A stretch of 64,000 nucleotides of DNA from Rhizophagus irregularis (taxonomy: Eukaryota; Glomeromycota; Glomeromycetes; Glomerales; Glomeraceae), in the NCBI RefSeq assembly GCF_026210795.1, contig NC_089453.1:2501-66500 (forward strand). Direction: 5' to 3'. Made by a program: the position numbers and the translations under genes. The notes beneath the pieces were generated by a model. The model saw only the letters and a program-made list of their open reading frames with translations, was not told the DNA's origin and did no database searches. Shown here one piece after another: positions 1-13,363 of the stretch (positions are counted from its first letter, which is position 1; every line of letters begins with the position of its first letter).

Positions 1-149
1 CTCTAAAAATTACTTACTTGATCTTGAATAAAATCTACTTCAAAAAAAAAATTATGGTTGCTTGAAAATACAAATTACGTACTATTTTTTCTTTAATATT
101 AATTACTATATTTATTATTAAATACTTTTCTAATATCTCAAATATTGAA

Positions 150-1800
150 GGAAAAAATCATCTCCCGTTAATAATAAAATTGAATTTGTAGTTGTAAATC
201 AATAATCATAGAAATCTCTTTATCAAGTTCTAAAGTAAGCCCTTCCGTATAAAAACTATCAACAAAATAACATAAGGTTGAATCTTTCTGACTATTTTTT
301 TAATAATTGCATTCATTCCTTCAACGCACGAAGTAGATTCAATACCAGCTGTAAATATTTTTCGCAAATAACAGCATGCCTACGATTTCTTTGACTGGCC
401 TATAAGACTACCCAAGAAAATAATCTTTAAAGCTAATTAGGAATTTTTCTAGTAAATCATTCTATCAGTGCAATAAATAAAGTTCTTCTCACAGACTATT
501 ACGACATTTGTAAAAGTTTTAATAAAGCTTCACTATAATATTCGTCCTAATTTGCCTTTCAAATTTTTTGGTAAATTCTCGTTCCAATATGGTATATACA
601 ATGTGCACGATAACTATTTGGAAATTGAACAGCATAGCAGCATCCATAGCTGTCACAAGCATCAAGAAAAATACTAGAAAATATGCCAGGTGCTTGCAAT
701 ACACATTGTAATATCCATTGGCAGTTCAAATGTTTCATCGCTTAATAACAGCCTGCGCTTAATCTTATACGTCCATTATTATCCACACCAACAAATACAC
801 TTAAAGGCATACTATATATTGTTTTTGCGACGTATTATCATTGATAATAATATCATGATATTTGATCCAGAAGTATAACTTGTTCAGAAGTCATCCAAAA
901 CAGACGGTATACATGCCACCCAAATTATTTTAAAGGCCGTAATTATAGTAAAATCCCAAATTCACTTATGACATCCCAAATTATTTCGGCACTTTACATA
1001 GTAAATTATATATAAACTCGAATGAATTACGATATCCCAAATTATAATAAAGCATCCCAAAATAATTTGGGCAGCACGTATAAGACGGTAGCATTTTGAT
1101 TATCATTATCAAGCTTCAAATTTAACAAAGAACCGGTGATCCTCGCTTCTTTTGACAAGATTGACAAAGAAGATCGATGCATCATTATGCATATTACTAC
1201 GACGTCGACTTGAACTTTTCAGAGACGGCATTCGATGTTCGAATTGAACAATTCATTTTTGAAATCTTGCTTTTAAAGATTTCGTTGTAAAAGAATTGAA
1301 AGATTACCATATCTGGTCATTATTTCAATTTCGTCTATCATTTCTTTTGTAAATTCTCTATATTTGCTATTGAATTCAAAAACATCCGGTCTTACCCATG
1401 ACTATGTTGATTTGCGAATAAACTAACAGTGATACAAGTAGCACGTTCTGGAAAAGTAAAATTTATATGCGTGAACATTGATTCTAGTATTCTGCCGTTT
1501 TCCCGCTTGCAAAGCAGCATTCTCGATTTTTTTGATTTAAATTTACCACCAAATTCACATACAAAATGCCCTTTTGTGAATTAATCGTGATAAATCTGTT
1601 TTTTTCCATACGATATTTAGTTATTGCAAATCCATTACGCCGCTATGTTTTTATAAATCTTTCCAATTTTTCCTTCCCAGGTAGCGGAAAAGTTCAGTAT
1701 TGCCAGCTGATATCCTCACTAGCAATTTTCACTGCTTATTTCGCATCGTAAGCTTGAATGATCTTGACAAGTATTTTCGTTAATTTTATCATTAATATTT
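150..1800 (-). pseudogene. FAR1/MULE-type transposase remnant
   Basis: Minus-strand translation in shifting frames gives two recognisable blocks. At about 1,640-1,300 there is a FAR1-like DNA-binding header (a CEFGG-like stretch, then a conserved TRYGNLSI-like stretch). At about 650-290 there is a MULE transposase tail with SYRAHCIYHIG and FTAGIESTSCVEGMNAIIKK. Stops and frameshifts separate the blocks and no start can be defined. The MITE at 908-1,082 interrupts it. The assignment rests on motif resemblance to the FAR1-MULE proteins common in Glomeromycotina genomes; no catalytic triad could be followed. Confidence 0.6.
908..1082. mobile_element. MITE, family TATACATGC (copy 1 of 3)
   Basis: A 175-bp palindromic element with terminal inverted repeats starting TATACATGCCACCCAAATTA. 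It is about 85-90% like the copies at 33,358-33,534 and 42,622-42,798. The flanks carry a shared AGACGG on both sides, a worn version of the 8-bp duplication seen at the other copies. It lies inside the MULE remnant. Confidence 0.85.
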
Positions 1801-1859
1801 TCATCTTCATCTTTACCAATAATAATAACAAGGATTATTGTAAATATCATCAGCGAATA

Positions 1860-2290
1860 GTATTATAAATGTCTTCGGACGCGAAAAGTACTGTTATTTA
1901 TTTGATTTAATAATTCCATAACTTAAAGGAAGTTACGTAAAGCGTAAAAGTCTTACGTTAAATAAAGGCTATACGTAAAAGACAAGCGTTTACAAAAAAA
2001 GGTAAAGTTTAGTAAAAATGGTAGTTTACGTAAAAAAGGTAAAAATAAAAGCTTTCGTAAAAAATAAAAGTTTCGCATGAGTAAATAAATCAAATCAGTT
2101 TATTACATAATCACATCAGCAATTTAATTAGTAATCATCGCCTAATAATAATTTTTTGGGAGAGCGATGCATGATAAATTTCATATGGTAATACAATATA
2201 TTTATTATAAAGCAGTATACGATAAATTCCACACTTCGTAATACAATATATTTATTATAAAGCAAGATATAAAACTATTATCGCACCTGC
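1860..2290. repeat. ACGTAAAA-rich tract and 50-bp tandem duplication
   Basis: From about 1,930 to 2,075 the motif ACGTAAA(A) recurs many times with varying spacing. From about 2,170 to 2,270 a roughly 50-bp unit ending TTTATTATAAAGCA is present twice in tandem. No coding signal was seen here or on to 2,896. Confidence 0.6.
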
Positions 2291-2896
2291 ATATTTACAT
2301 TTATTCTTAATAAAATATATTAATTAATAAATATATTTTATAAATTATATATGTTATAATAAAAATTTAATTAAATTAGAAGATTGATTTGCTTATTTTT
2401 ATATAATTTTTAAGGTTAGATATCAATAATGCTAGTCGATCATAGTAAAAACCTACGCTTAGCCTACTAATAAAAAATATTTTTGGATCTTACCTATATA
2501 AAAAGATTTTTCAGGTCCCCGTTAAAACCAGTCTAAGTCAATTAAATTATTCTTTAAACTACTTGTAAAAATATGAAGTAAATAGTAAAAAAATACAATA
2601 AATATAATACAATAATGGCTTAATACTATATCAAATTTACATTTAATTTTATATGTATACATGATCAATTTTTTTTTGAAATTCTGAATCAATTTTTTTT
2701 TATTAAAATTAAAAAATTGCCAATCACAGTAATTCAAAAAATAGTATAAATAAATTTATAAAATTAAATAAAATAAAAAAATAAAATTATAATATCAATT
2801 TGTAAATTGGATTTTTTGTATTTCTTTTAACTTTTCACTATATTTAGTGCTTTTGTAAAAAAAATCAATTAATCGCTTTGTTCTTAATATTAATAA

Positions 2897-3220
2897 GGGT
2901 GCTGTCAGATATTACCTAATATTTTAGGGGGGGGGTAACTAAAGATCTTAGATTACATACAATACTATATAAGAAATTATATATATAATATATCTTATCT
3001 AGGGAGGGGTAAGCTCTTATATTAAAAGTCGATATTAGGTAATATACTAATCCGCTAATTAATTACATCATATTTCGACGAACGAACTAATTCACTATTT
3101 ATTATAAAATTACTACGAATTAATTATGTCCGTTAAAATACATTACGTCCGTCAAAATAAATTTAATTAGTATTTTGTCATTTTAACGAAAAGTATATTA
3201 GGTAATATCTGACAGTGCCC
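2897..3220. mobile_element. PIF/Harbinger-like MITE
   Basis: A 324-bp element with inverted ends GGGTGCTGTCAGATATTACC on the left and the complement of GGGCACTGTCAGATATTACC on the right. TAA flanks both ends (2,894-2,896 and 3,221-3,223). A 3-bp TAA/TTA duplication with GGG ends fits PIF/Harbinger elements. It encodes nothing visible. Confidence 0.8.
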
Positions 3221-3229
3221 TAATTTGAT

Positions 3230-3660
3230 AATATTTAACTTTTTTTTAATTATTAACGCAATGTATAAGCTGCACATAGTTGCCATTTTATATTTGAAGA
3301 AATTAACCCATATTTTTTACTGCTTTTTTTCATATTTACACCATTATCTGTAATAACCATATGTACTTTTTCTCTAAGTTTCTATTTATTTAAAATAGTA
3401 AATAATGTATTAAATATATTTTAAACAATTTGACATACTTGATTGTTAATATATGAATAGTAAAATTTTTATCTAAAAATGAATATGTAACTCCTAAAAA
3501 TCCTTATTTATTTCTAGCTGGTCATATATCTGTAGTTAAACTTACAGAAATTGAGTAGTTATTTAAAATTTCTTGATCCATCCATTACATATTTATTAAC
3601 CATTAAGGTAACAATTAATTCAGATTGAACCTGATAACAAACTGGATTGAAAATTCATTA
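3230..3660 (-). pseudogene. hAT transposase fragment
   Basis: Minus-strand translation gives a broken but recognisable hAT core. A block reading ISVSLTTDIW, followed by GFLGVTYSFLDKNF and IHILTIKYVKLF, matches the usual SLTTDLWT...GYLGVT...FTLTIEYV pattern of fungal hAT transposases. Several in-frame stops follow. Ends cannot be set and no terminal repeats were identified for it. Confidence 0.55.
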
Positions 3661-4790
3661 ACCAATATTAAGGGTAGAGTGTATTTACGCTACAATATAT
3701 ATACAATAGTAGACTAAAAAATGTAGATCATCACGTGACCACAAAATGAGCAAAAGCAAATGAAAAATTTATGATTTCTCACAAACTACCATATGAATTT
3801 TGTTAAATACACATTTAAAAAGAGATACACATACACTTCATTTTATTTATTAAAATATTTAATCATTTACTATTAGTATACTTTTCAGTAGAATTAAAAA
3901 GTCAATCGTCAAAATATTACGGCATACCAAAAACAATTACGTCAGTACAAATGTTTACTAATAACACTAGTCGAAATAAGAAATTTCGGACATGTGACTT
4001 TCGGTAAGTTTCAGAATAAATTTCAGCCAAAATTCGTCTGAATTTAATTTCGGCTTAATTTCGACTGATTTCGAAGTTGGCTTTTTCCGAAGTTCTTCCG
4101 AAGTTCTTCTGATGTTCTGATTTTCCGAAGTTCCGATCATTATATAAAACTCGGTTTCCAAATTTTATTATGAACAAGTGACACTTATGTAAAACCCAAA
4201 AAAAAAGAATTTATGTAAAATCCAATAAAAAGCAACAACTTCCGTCAAATTTCGACTAACAAAAATGAAGATTCATTATTATTATTTTTAACGAATGTTA
4301 AATTTTCTATTAACAGAATTTACGGCCAAATATTCTCTCGCATTTTTCCTATCCGAAATTTTATATTTTATTGGCACAAATCTACTGAGAATATTATGCA
4401 CTGGAATTATGCAATCTCGACCTTCGGGTAAAATTCAGTACGAAGTTCGGCGATTACCAAATTCCGTAAAATCTTGAAATACTGAAATAATAACGAGAAT
4501 TCGCTGGTTGATACCATCGAATGAATGCCAAATTATGTTCCAATTCTCCATCCGGTAAGTCAACCTTGTGGGAAAAAAAAGAATTGAACTTGTTCGGGAT
4601 AACAATTGACGCTACCGTCTTGTGTTATAAATTTGGCTAAAACATACGAGTTCTTTACGTGTCGAGCTGACATATTTGACCCAAATGTCTCTGAACCGAT
4701 TCTACATCTACCGAACTGTTTCATTTTGACGGAAATGATCCTTGAATTCTCGTGGCCTTCTCCGAATGGCTTTCGAAACTCAAGTGTTTC

Positions 4791-5034
4791 TAAGGTTGCT
4801 TGTCTAAACCTCTTCAAAATCCTACGATTAGTTTCGTCAAAATTTTACTATAGATTTATTATAGTTTCGGCAGAGTTTCGGCAGTTTCGGCATTTATAAT
4901 AAGTTTCGGCAGTTTCGCCTTTCTCCAAAGTTTCGCCAGTTTTTTAATATAACTTTAATATAGTTTCGGCAGAATTTCGCTTTTCAGCGAAACGCCATCT
5001 TGCCTAAACCTCTAGGTTTCGGCAAGCAACCTTA
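4791..5034. mobile_element. hAT-type MITE (TAAGGTTGC ends)
   Basis: A 244-bp element with inverted ends TAAGGTTGCTTG and its complement. An exact 8-bp duplication AGTGTTTC lies at 4,783-4,790 and 5,035-5,042. The interior is rich in TTTCGGCAG repeats. The TAAGG terminus fits the hAT end consensus. It interrupts the C-terminal part of the CACTA transposase gene. Confidence 0.88.
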
Positions 5035-6943
5035 AGTGTTTCATAAGTCGCCAAATAGTATTCGACCAGTAAATCAAGCATTGAATTTGACATCACTATA
5101 TTTTCAGAGGTGGGACCCAACATTTCACCTGGAAACGACTCGCTTCCAGTGACTATTGATTGTTGAATATTCCGCGAATTCAACCAAAATCGTTCCATTT
5201 CATCAGCTGAAAATTCGTCAGCCTCTGCCAAGGATCCAACAAAAGCTCGGTTATTGAGAAGTTCTAGTCCCTTTACATTTTCTCCAGAATTTATAATATT
5301 ATCAATGTGGATATCAGCCATCATTCGTCGCATAATTTCCGGTTCTATTTTCCTATGGCTGTTCGGTAAGGCACCTAAAATTTAAAATTACGATTATGCA
5401 TAAATTAAGAATAAGAATATTAAACCTAAATAAATAGTTATAGTTTACCTAATACACCGTTCATGCGTTCGAAGGAGAAACACCAGAATGCGTATAAAGG
5501 TCCAAAATCATACGTACATTCACTCAAATGAAGTGAAAGATGGAGATTAGAAGTAATTTTATCTCGTCCATAATGTTCCTCAATCAACTTCACAATTTCA
5601 ATCAATCTCTCAGCATCAAGTTCTAAAATTCGACTTACGAAAGCTGTACAAACTCTCACAAAATGATGGAGAATTTTCCGATCATGTACCAAAAGGTGAC
5701 TCCATAGCGATACCGTAGCGTATATTGTGAAAAAGATTCACCATTAATCTGCTGTAAAATTTGAAAATCCTTCTCCGCAATGGATTTTCCCAGGGATTCG
5801 TCCCAAATCAGATGGAATCTGAAACTCATCCATTTTTTTTTGAATTTTTATAAACAATTGTTGGTTCAAAATTCCTTCATCAACCCAAATTCTTTTCACT
5901 ATCCATCTCGCGATGCCTAGAAATAAGCAGTGCATTGGATCAACAACAATGAACCTTATAGGGTCGAAGTATGACAACCGCAATAATTCTGACCATCTAA
6001 CTCCAGTATCTTTCGTAAAACATTTTCGTGAAGCATTAGAGCTACAATGTCGCCATTCATGTGCATTTTTACGAAACTCGGCCAAATCTCAAGTAACAAA
6101 CCATTCGTCTATATTGTCCATCCCGGTGAAATTATTTTGTCGATTCTCATAATTTGCTCATTTTTTGCACCAGTGACACAATGCAAGCGCTGAAATATGC
6201 CCGCATATCTTCCTTGCTGCAGGAACATCACACGAAACTAGTACTAAAGCTGCACGAATATTTTTTCCGTTTTGGCACTCAAATGTTCGATTTAGAGTTA
6301 TTCCACTCCATAGTAATTCTAAATCATTGACAATTGGTGCTAAATAGTGATTGATTTGGTGTAGGCTCACTTCGTTAGGACCTGGTAATATTCCGAGAAT
6401 TAATAAATTTTCTCTTTTAAATCAAATGTCCCGAGCAAGTTGCAAACGGCGACATATATCACACCGGCGCTGCGAATTGTCCCTTCATGAGTTGGAACCA
6501 ATCCACATTCAGCATTAGACCGAGGTGTGAATCTGCAACTTCAGGCCGGAAAAAATTAGGCGAATCATGATAAGAAGTATCCTTAAATGTTTTCTACACT
6601 TGACCATCGTAAATGTCGGTCAATATATTTTCAGAATGTGATCGATCGGACCAATGTCTGAGTGACCTTTCGAATCCTGATCGAAGATATAGGGTTGCTA
6701 ATTGTTGACGAATTGTAGAAAATGGATAAATCATCTCAATTCGATTTGACACTTTATTTAATAATCTTATTTGATGAGATAAAGGAGTTTGGCACTTCTG
6801 GCGTCTCGATGAATTTGGAAATTCGATATGTTGACATTTCATAATGGCAAGAATTTCATCTTGACGAAACTCCTCTACTTCTTGTTTGTTGTATAATTTG
6901 TGACACTTCGTACATGCCGCAAAGCAATGAAATCGATCTTCTA

Positions 6944-9900
6944 CAGTGTTGGCAATTGGACTTATTGGACAATTAGACCAATTGGATATTGGACTTATTG
7001 TACTTGTACCAATTATACCACTTAAACAGTTAGACAATTGACCGGTCCAATTCTAACAATAGTTATCAACCAATAAAAATAAGCAATTTTATTTAATGAC
7101 CATCAATTTATTTATTTTATTTATTTTCAAAATTTATTACATTTACATTAATTACCACCAATAATAAAATCTTCTAAATAATTTGGTAATTCTAAATTTT
7201 CTACAAAAATATTTTTTAGCTCCCATTTTGCTTGTAAATCAACAGCGGGATGTTGTAATTGCTCAATATTATCAATTGAGATATCATAAGTATCAACAAT
7301 ACTTGCTATTTCGTTATCTTGATCTTCTTGTAATTCATTTTCAATCATCTCTACCCAATGTGTTACCATATTACTCCATTCATTAATAGAAGTAAGTGGT
7401 CGTGTATAGATATCTCTTTCATTTGTTTCATTATCAATATTTGTATCTTCATCATCAGAAATAACAAACATATCATCATTACTCTCTAAATTTGTATTAT
7501 ATGAAGTATTTTCTATAATCGTTTTGTACTGTTTCGCATGAAAATCCAATTCCCGAATCTGTTGTTGTTTTTGCATATGTGCACAAATCTGTGCTAAACC
7601 TAGCACTTTCTCCGACTAAAATATCAAAAAAAAAAAATTGTAATTAGTTTATTTATAATTAATTTTATAAATTATATATACCTTTAATCTATTTCTTTGT
7701 TTTGAATGATACCACCCCATTGTTGAAAACAATCGTTCCAAAGATGCCGTTGATACAGTAATTGAAAATATTCGTTGGGCAACTCTATATAATTCCTTTG
7801 AATATCCTTTTGTAAAGTTCCAATAACCCAAAATATTATTTTTAAATTGCTTAGAAATAGATTCAGTATAGGGATATTTTTTTGATCGATAATCTTCAAG
7901 CTCAGATAATAAAATTGTTGGCTCTTCTCGAAACCATGCACAATAATAATACAAAACCCATTTTGCCAAATGAGGAAATGATAAGTTTAAAATAGCAGAA
8001 TTAAATTTTGTATCACGATAAAATGGGTGCAACAAAAATGATAATAACAAGAGTGGTTGCTCCCAATCCTTCCATCGTCGCTCAATTTTTGTAATAAGTT
8101 TATTGGCTAGTTCTTGGTCATCAAATCCCTTAAGTATCATAATTACATTACCAAACTTATGAAGAACTTCATGCAGTCGTGAATTTTGCCGTTGAAGTTT
8201 ATTAAGCGTCGCACAATATGGAACTAAAAGAGTCTCGATTTTTTTAATACAATTCCACCAATTATTATCAAAAATGCAAGTTAAGAGCTTTCTGAGAAAA
8301 TCTTGGTTGTCAGGAATAATATTTTCATCTATTTTTGTTGCGAGATTCTTAAATGTAAAATATATATTAGAATCAACATTAAAATCAATTCAATAGCATT
8401 TGTTAATTGTTATACATACACATAAAGCTGCTTTTGTTTTTAATAAACTAGCGAAACAGTAATAATGTGAGTTCCATCGGGTAGTAGCTGGGGTAACTAA
8501 TGCAATATGAGTTTTATAGGCAGCTGCTTGTTCATTTTGAAGTCGTCCAAGCCATACTTTTGATCGATTAAAAAAGGTAATCAAATTAATAGCTTCTTCA
8601 GCAGCAATATTTAAACTTGATGATTCTTTAAATATATCGCCAATACACAAATTCATCTGATGTGCAAAACACGGTAAGAATAGCTTATCCCGATATTGAA
8701 GACGCAATCGTTTTCTAATATTGATAATGTTAATTAAAATAAATCTTTTAAAAATTAAAATCATATTAATTTATAATTACCTTGCAGCGGCATTTTCTGA
8801 AGCAGAATCTGTAATTAATCCATTAATTTTAATCTTTTGTTTTTCAAGTTCTTCAAAAGATTTTTTTGTTTCATCTATTATAATATCTCCTGTACATCTT
8901 TTTCCGCTAATATCCTCTACTTTCCATATAATCATGTTATTTTCTGAAGTAAATAAAATGGATCCTAATAAATTCTGACTAGCAACATTTTTCCAACCAT
9001 CAAAGGCTAACATGATTCCAAGATCATCATTAATAGCGTCATTAAGAATGGTTTCCGAAAGAGACTTTGTAGTTTTTTTAAGAATTCTGCCACCAAGTTG
9101 TTTTCGATCTGGTAATTCTAACATTGGATTAAGCCACTTAAAAAGCTCTACAACTGCTGGATTATCAATCCAACGAAAGGAAAAACCACATGCAACTGTA
9201 ACATTCAATAATAATCGCTCAAATATTTCTATTTGCTCAGGTCTCACTTCACGATATGCATAATTATCAAGTGGACCGAAACTTTGAAAAGAAATTTCTG
9301 ATATACTACTACTTATACTATTTGTACGCGATGTTTTATAGAAAAAATTGTTTAAATTAGAAGAACCGTGCGAAGATGGTGTTATTGATAGCGATTTTAA
9401 TTGTAAATTTTCTTCAACTTCACTTTCAACTATTCGTTGCCGTTTGTATAGTTTTTTTGAACCATAATCCATTGCTTTCTGAATAATTTCTAGAGTTTGT
9501 TCCGGAGTGTGTCTTTCAGCCCAATGAGGACAATTTTCAAGATGTTTTGCACATGCACGTTTAGTATTAGTAAACTTCTGTTTCATAGCTGCTTCTCGAC
9601 CTAAAACTCTAATACAATCTTGACAAACTACATAGTTATTATACTTGTTAGATTTTTCTTCTAATATCAAAAAATATCCATTAAGCTTATGCTTTTCTCG
9701 CATTTTAATAAAAATTCACAATCTTAAAAAAAAAAAATGATCGCCCAAAAAAAGAGATTATCAATTATTCAATTTATTACACAAAATTTAATTGGTTAAT
9801 TGAATTGAACTAAGTCCAATTGTTTATCCAATTGGTTCAATTGGACGATTTGGTTATAGTCCAAATCCAACAAATATTTATTGGACTTATTGGACAATTA

Positions 9901-9982
9901 AATGCAATTGGTCAATATCCAATTGTCCAATTGTCCAATAAGTCCAATTAAGTCAATTGGAATGAGTCCAATGCCAACACTG
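6944..9982 (-). mobile_element. Complete hAT transposon
   Basis: A 3,039-bp element. The left end reads CAGTGTTGGCAATTGGACTT and the right end complements to CAGTGTTGGCATTGGACTCA. The flanks carry ATCTTCTA (6,936-6,943) and ATATTCTA (9,983-9,990), an 8-bp duplication with one mismatch. The subterminal 100-200 bp at each end are packed with CAATTGGAC/GTCCAATTG motifs, probable transposase binding sites. It encodes one intact-looking transposase on minus. It sits inside the CACTA transposase gene, so it is younger than that element. Confidence 0.9.
7148..9703 (-). CDS. hAT transposase (BED finger, hAT dimerisation domain), intact
   Basis: Four exons on minus: 9,703-8,781, 8,714-8,420, 8,347-7,682 and 7,615-7,148. 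The introns have GTAATT..TTAG, GTATGT..TTAAG and GTATAT..TTAG borders, and the phases agree, giving 783 aa without stops. A BED-type zinc finger occupies about residues 27-58 (C27, C30, H54, C58). The RNase-H-like core includes LAFDGW and LITDSASEN, carrying likely catalytic aspartates, then CFAHQMNLCIGD. The C-terminal dimerisation motif ASLERLFS starts near residue 607. A 155-residue acidic tail follows in exon 4. Together with good terminal repeats and a near-perfect target duplication, this could be an autonomous element. Expression is unknown. Confidence 0.85.
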
Positions 9983-10904
9983 ATATTCTATGTTGAGAAT
10001 ATTTCTCGCTTTGTATAAAGTGACGGGAAAATTTTCAAATGCGGTATCGCCAATTTCATCCAATAACAGTTTTATGAACTTTATTAGTGATTCAGTTGCT
10101 GTTTCTGGAATGTTAAATCTCATTCGAAATTTCATAATCCATATTAAAATCCATAAAAACTTATTATCATCGCTAGTTGGAGTTGGAGTGACATCTGGGT
10201 CTTGATATGGTTCGAAAGAAGGGCATGAATAATCTTCAAAAGTTTTAGAATTGTTATTTTCCGATTCGCCATCTCCATTCGATTCGTTATCTTCATTAGT
10301 GTCTTCGCTTTGATCTTCGGCCGTACTTTCTCTCAGTGATAAATCTTGTTCGATGTTACTGATGTTACCAATGGAAACTCTGGTCAAAATGTACCTTAAT
10401 CTACATCTTCGAGGCAATCGGTCAACTCTTTGCTCATTTAAAATAGTCAATTGAGATGATTCATCATTAATATTTTCAGTATTTTCCAAAACTTCAGATG
10501 GTTCATTATCCCGAATTTCAGTATTTTCCAAAACTTCAGATAGTTCGTTATCCCGAATTTCAGTATTTTCAATAATTACTTCTGAAACATCTGACGAAAG
10601 TTGGCTCGATAATTCATGTCAATTCTTTGTGCGAGGAGCAACTAACATTCCTTCGCAATCGCTACAGAAACAGGGTACTTTACGAATTTTTGGCTGAACG
10701 ATTGATCGAGTAGTAACTCGAGGTGATCTGGTAGTAATAGGATTTTCATCAAGTACACTAGATATCGTTCTTTTTCGTCCCATTTTGTCAAAAATTTCAG
10801 ATAATTTTGATAATTATGGAATTGTATCGAAATTTGTTTCGATTCAATAATTATCATATAATTGTTGCTAGTGAAGTTTTGACTAACGAATTTTCAATTT
10901 GAGC

Positions 10905-11100
10905 GATCATCTTAAAGTGATTTATCGAATTCTCATCAAACTTTACGAATTTTCCATCAACTTTAAGTGATGTATTGAATTCTCATCAAACTTTACGAAT
11001 TTTCCATCAACTTTAAGTGATGTATTGAATTCTCATCAAACTTTACGAATTTTCCATCAACTTTAAGTGATGTATTGAATTCTCATCAAATTTAAGTGAT
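10905..11100. repeat. Tandem repeat between the divergent CACTA genes
   Basis: A unit of about 54 bp containing CTTTACGAATTTTCCATCAA and GTATTGAATTCTCATCAAA is present three times plus degenerate partial copies. It lies between the start of the transposase gene (10,783, minus) and that of the accessory gene (11,443, plus), so it may be the shared promoter or a transposase binding array of the CACTA element. Confidence 0.75.
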
Positions 11101-11442
11101 TTGGCGAATTTCACATCAACTAAAATTGATTTATTGAATTTCCATCAACTTAACGTAAAGTAACTTATCGAATTATTAATAAAAAATTCGATAAATCACT
11201 TATCAAATTTAAAAATTTAATAGTATAAATTAAGCTTTTGATCAAATTTTTAACTATAAATAAACTATAAAAAAACTCGATTCTTCAAAGTTTCATCCTA
11301 GAACTTAACTTTTTTTTTCTTACAATTTCAAAATACTTTCGTGTAAAATTTTATTATATATTTTTACAAATTTAATAAATTTAATAAGAGTAAATAAATT
11401 TTGGCTATTTTAACAATTAAGAAAAGTTCTATTTTTTCAAAT

Positions 11443-13363
11443 ATGTCAAAGGACACATCAAAGAATATTAATAAAAAGGGAGAGAAAGAAGGAACTGAAA
11501 GAAACGAAAGAGATGTTTTTTATCTCGTCCCTCCTAATGTTGATGAGGAAGAAACTGCTTTACGAACCTCCAACACGTCATCAGAAACTTTACGATCCCC
11601 CTTCAACACGAAATCATCTTCTTCATCACCGAGTACTTCAAGATCTCCCTTCAACACGAAATCATCTTCATCACCAAGTGCTTCACGAACCTCTCTCTCC
11701 AATACGAAATCATCTTCATCACCAAGTGCTTCCCGAACTTCTCTCTCCAATACGAAATCATCTTCATCACCAAGTGCTTCCCGAACTTCTCTCTCCAATA
11801 CGAAATCATCGTCAAATATTATTAAATCAAAGCTTGCAGGTTTACAAGTAAAAATTCTGAAAATCCATTTACCGAAATCGATGATTCTAGACAAAAGTCG
11901 AGTTGAAGCAACCGAAACTTTGCGATCATCGGAAAAAAATTTGAGTAATTTTGGTAAATTTTGATTATCGATTCTTAATTGTTTATTGACGAATGTTTTT
12001 ACGATATATAGATATATATTTGAAAACCTTCAATTTTTAGATCTGAAGGTAGAAAATGGGAAATTAAGAGCCGATAATATGGAATTGCAATATAAGATAG
12101 ACAAACTTAATAAAGAACTTGAAGAATCGAAAGAAGCTAAATGAAATGCTAATAAAAATAAATGAGGAATTCGGAAAAGAGAACGACAGACTTTATGAAC
12201 GAATCGATTTTTATAAGAACCTTCGGATGCCAAGAAGCATGAAAAAAAGCTCAAAGCCTAAACGTAAACATCAAAGGTATCATAAATTTTTGTTATCCGT
12301 TTTATAACTATTCGTATAATTAATTACCTTTTATTTGCCAACGTTAGGAATAATGATAGTGAAGATTCGGATGACGAAATTATTGACGTGGATGTTGAAA
12401 TGGACGAAAAGGATGAAAAGGACGATAAGGATGAAAAGGACGATAAAGATGCAAGGGTTAGTAATATTTTAAAAAATGGTTTCGTGCTAATATTTACCGA
12501 ATTTTTTATTACTGTTAATAATTTAGATGGAAATGAAGACCATTTTGAAAACTATGCCTGCCAAATTCGACCTGGACTATGATCAAACGTTTATGAGCAA
12601 AACTAACGTAAACATAAGAAAACAATTAATACCAGAACTAATGAAGAGCTTAAAGCCGAATTTTAACCCCACCTACGATAAGTTGACGAAATGGCTAATG
12701 TCGTTGCATAAATCTAGACGAAGTAGGAATAATTACAAGAAGAAGGGAAGACTCGATAGTGATGATCATCGTCTACACGCAAATGGGAGGATGAACGACG
12801 TAAGAATTTTGGTTGTTTTTAGTTAAATATAAACGTTTTACCCATGTTATTTTGCGTTTAGAAAAAAATTCATCGACTAAAAGCTGCCAAAGCTTTATAT
12901 GATAAAGACGACGTGAGAATCGCTCACTATGAAAAATAAGAGATGATCAATATCATTCAAGATATCAGATATCATTCACCGGAGTTGAATGAAACAGATG
13001 AGAAAAATGCGTTGGAAAAATGTCAAATAGTTGTGTATAATCGATCATGGAGATCATCGGAGGTATGTACTAACTTTTGACTTATTATAGTAATTTATAG
13101 ATTTACACTAACTTGTTTCTTTCTAGTTAAAAACTTTTTTTAGGGAAGTATTGGATCTTTATTCATTTACACAACAAAACGCACAACTAACCAGACGTAG
13201 AAATTATGACGATACGTTGCAAAATTTTGACGTCCAACCTCCGAACGATGCACCACAATGGACATGTGTAGAACCAGGAAATGGTAATGTCGTATATGAT
13301 TCCGATATAGGATACGAGAGTATATACGATGACTATATGTACGATGATGCTGACACGTTTTAA
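11443..13363 (+). pseudogene. Accessory gene of the CACTA element, decayed
   Basis: The ATG is at 11,443. Exon 1 encodes a Ser-rich region with three near-identical 16-residue repeats containing SSSSPSASRTSLSNTK (about 11,660-11,815). Further exons start at about 12,041, 12,349, 12,527, 12,862 and 13,127, bounded by GT..AG introns. They encode a coiled coil (LRADNMELQYKIDKLNKELE), an Asp/Lys acidic block, a basic block (LTKWLMSLHKSRRSRNNYKK), a KKIHRLKAAKALYDK block and an acidic Asp/Tyr tail. Two lesions are visible: a 1-nt frameshift in the coiled coil near 12,120-12,145 and an in-frame TAA at 12,937-12,939. It lies inside the CACTA ends, divergent from the transposase. I read it as the second gene of that element; its biochemical role is unknown. 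Confidence 0.65.

Larger units (their letters stand above)
4470..10783 (-). pseudogene. Tnp2/Plavaka-like CACTA transposase, broken
   Basis: The start codon is at 10,783. The N-terminal part has a CFCSDCEG zinc-binding-like motif, then an acidic region. The middle part (7,000-6,600) has a CTKCHKLY motif. The core holds AARKICGHISALALCHWCKK (about 6,200), SYFDPIRFIVVDPMHCLFLG (about 5,950) and the DFGPLYAFWCFSFERMNGVLG region (about 5,480), all hallmarks of the fungal Tnp2-type CACTA transposase. The C-terminal part resumes left of a MITE at 4,790. Damage: in-frame TGA near 10,619, TAG near 6,597, two stops near 5,740 and frameshifts around 6,400. It is also cut by a whole hAT element (6,944-9,982) and a MITE (4,791-5,034). 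The reading frame is continuous across both insertion points once one copy of each duplication is ignored, so these insertions hit a once-coding gene. Confidence 0.85.
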
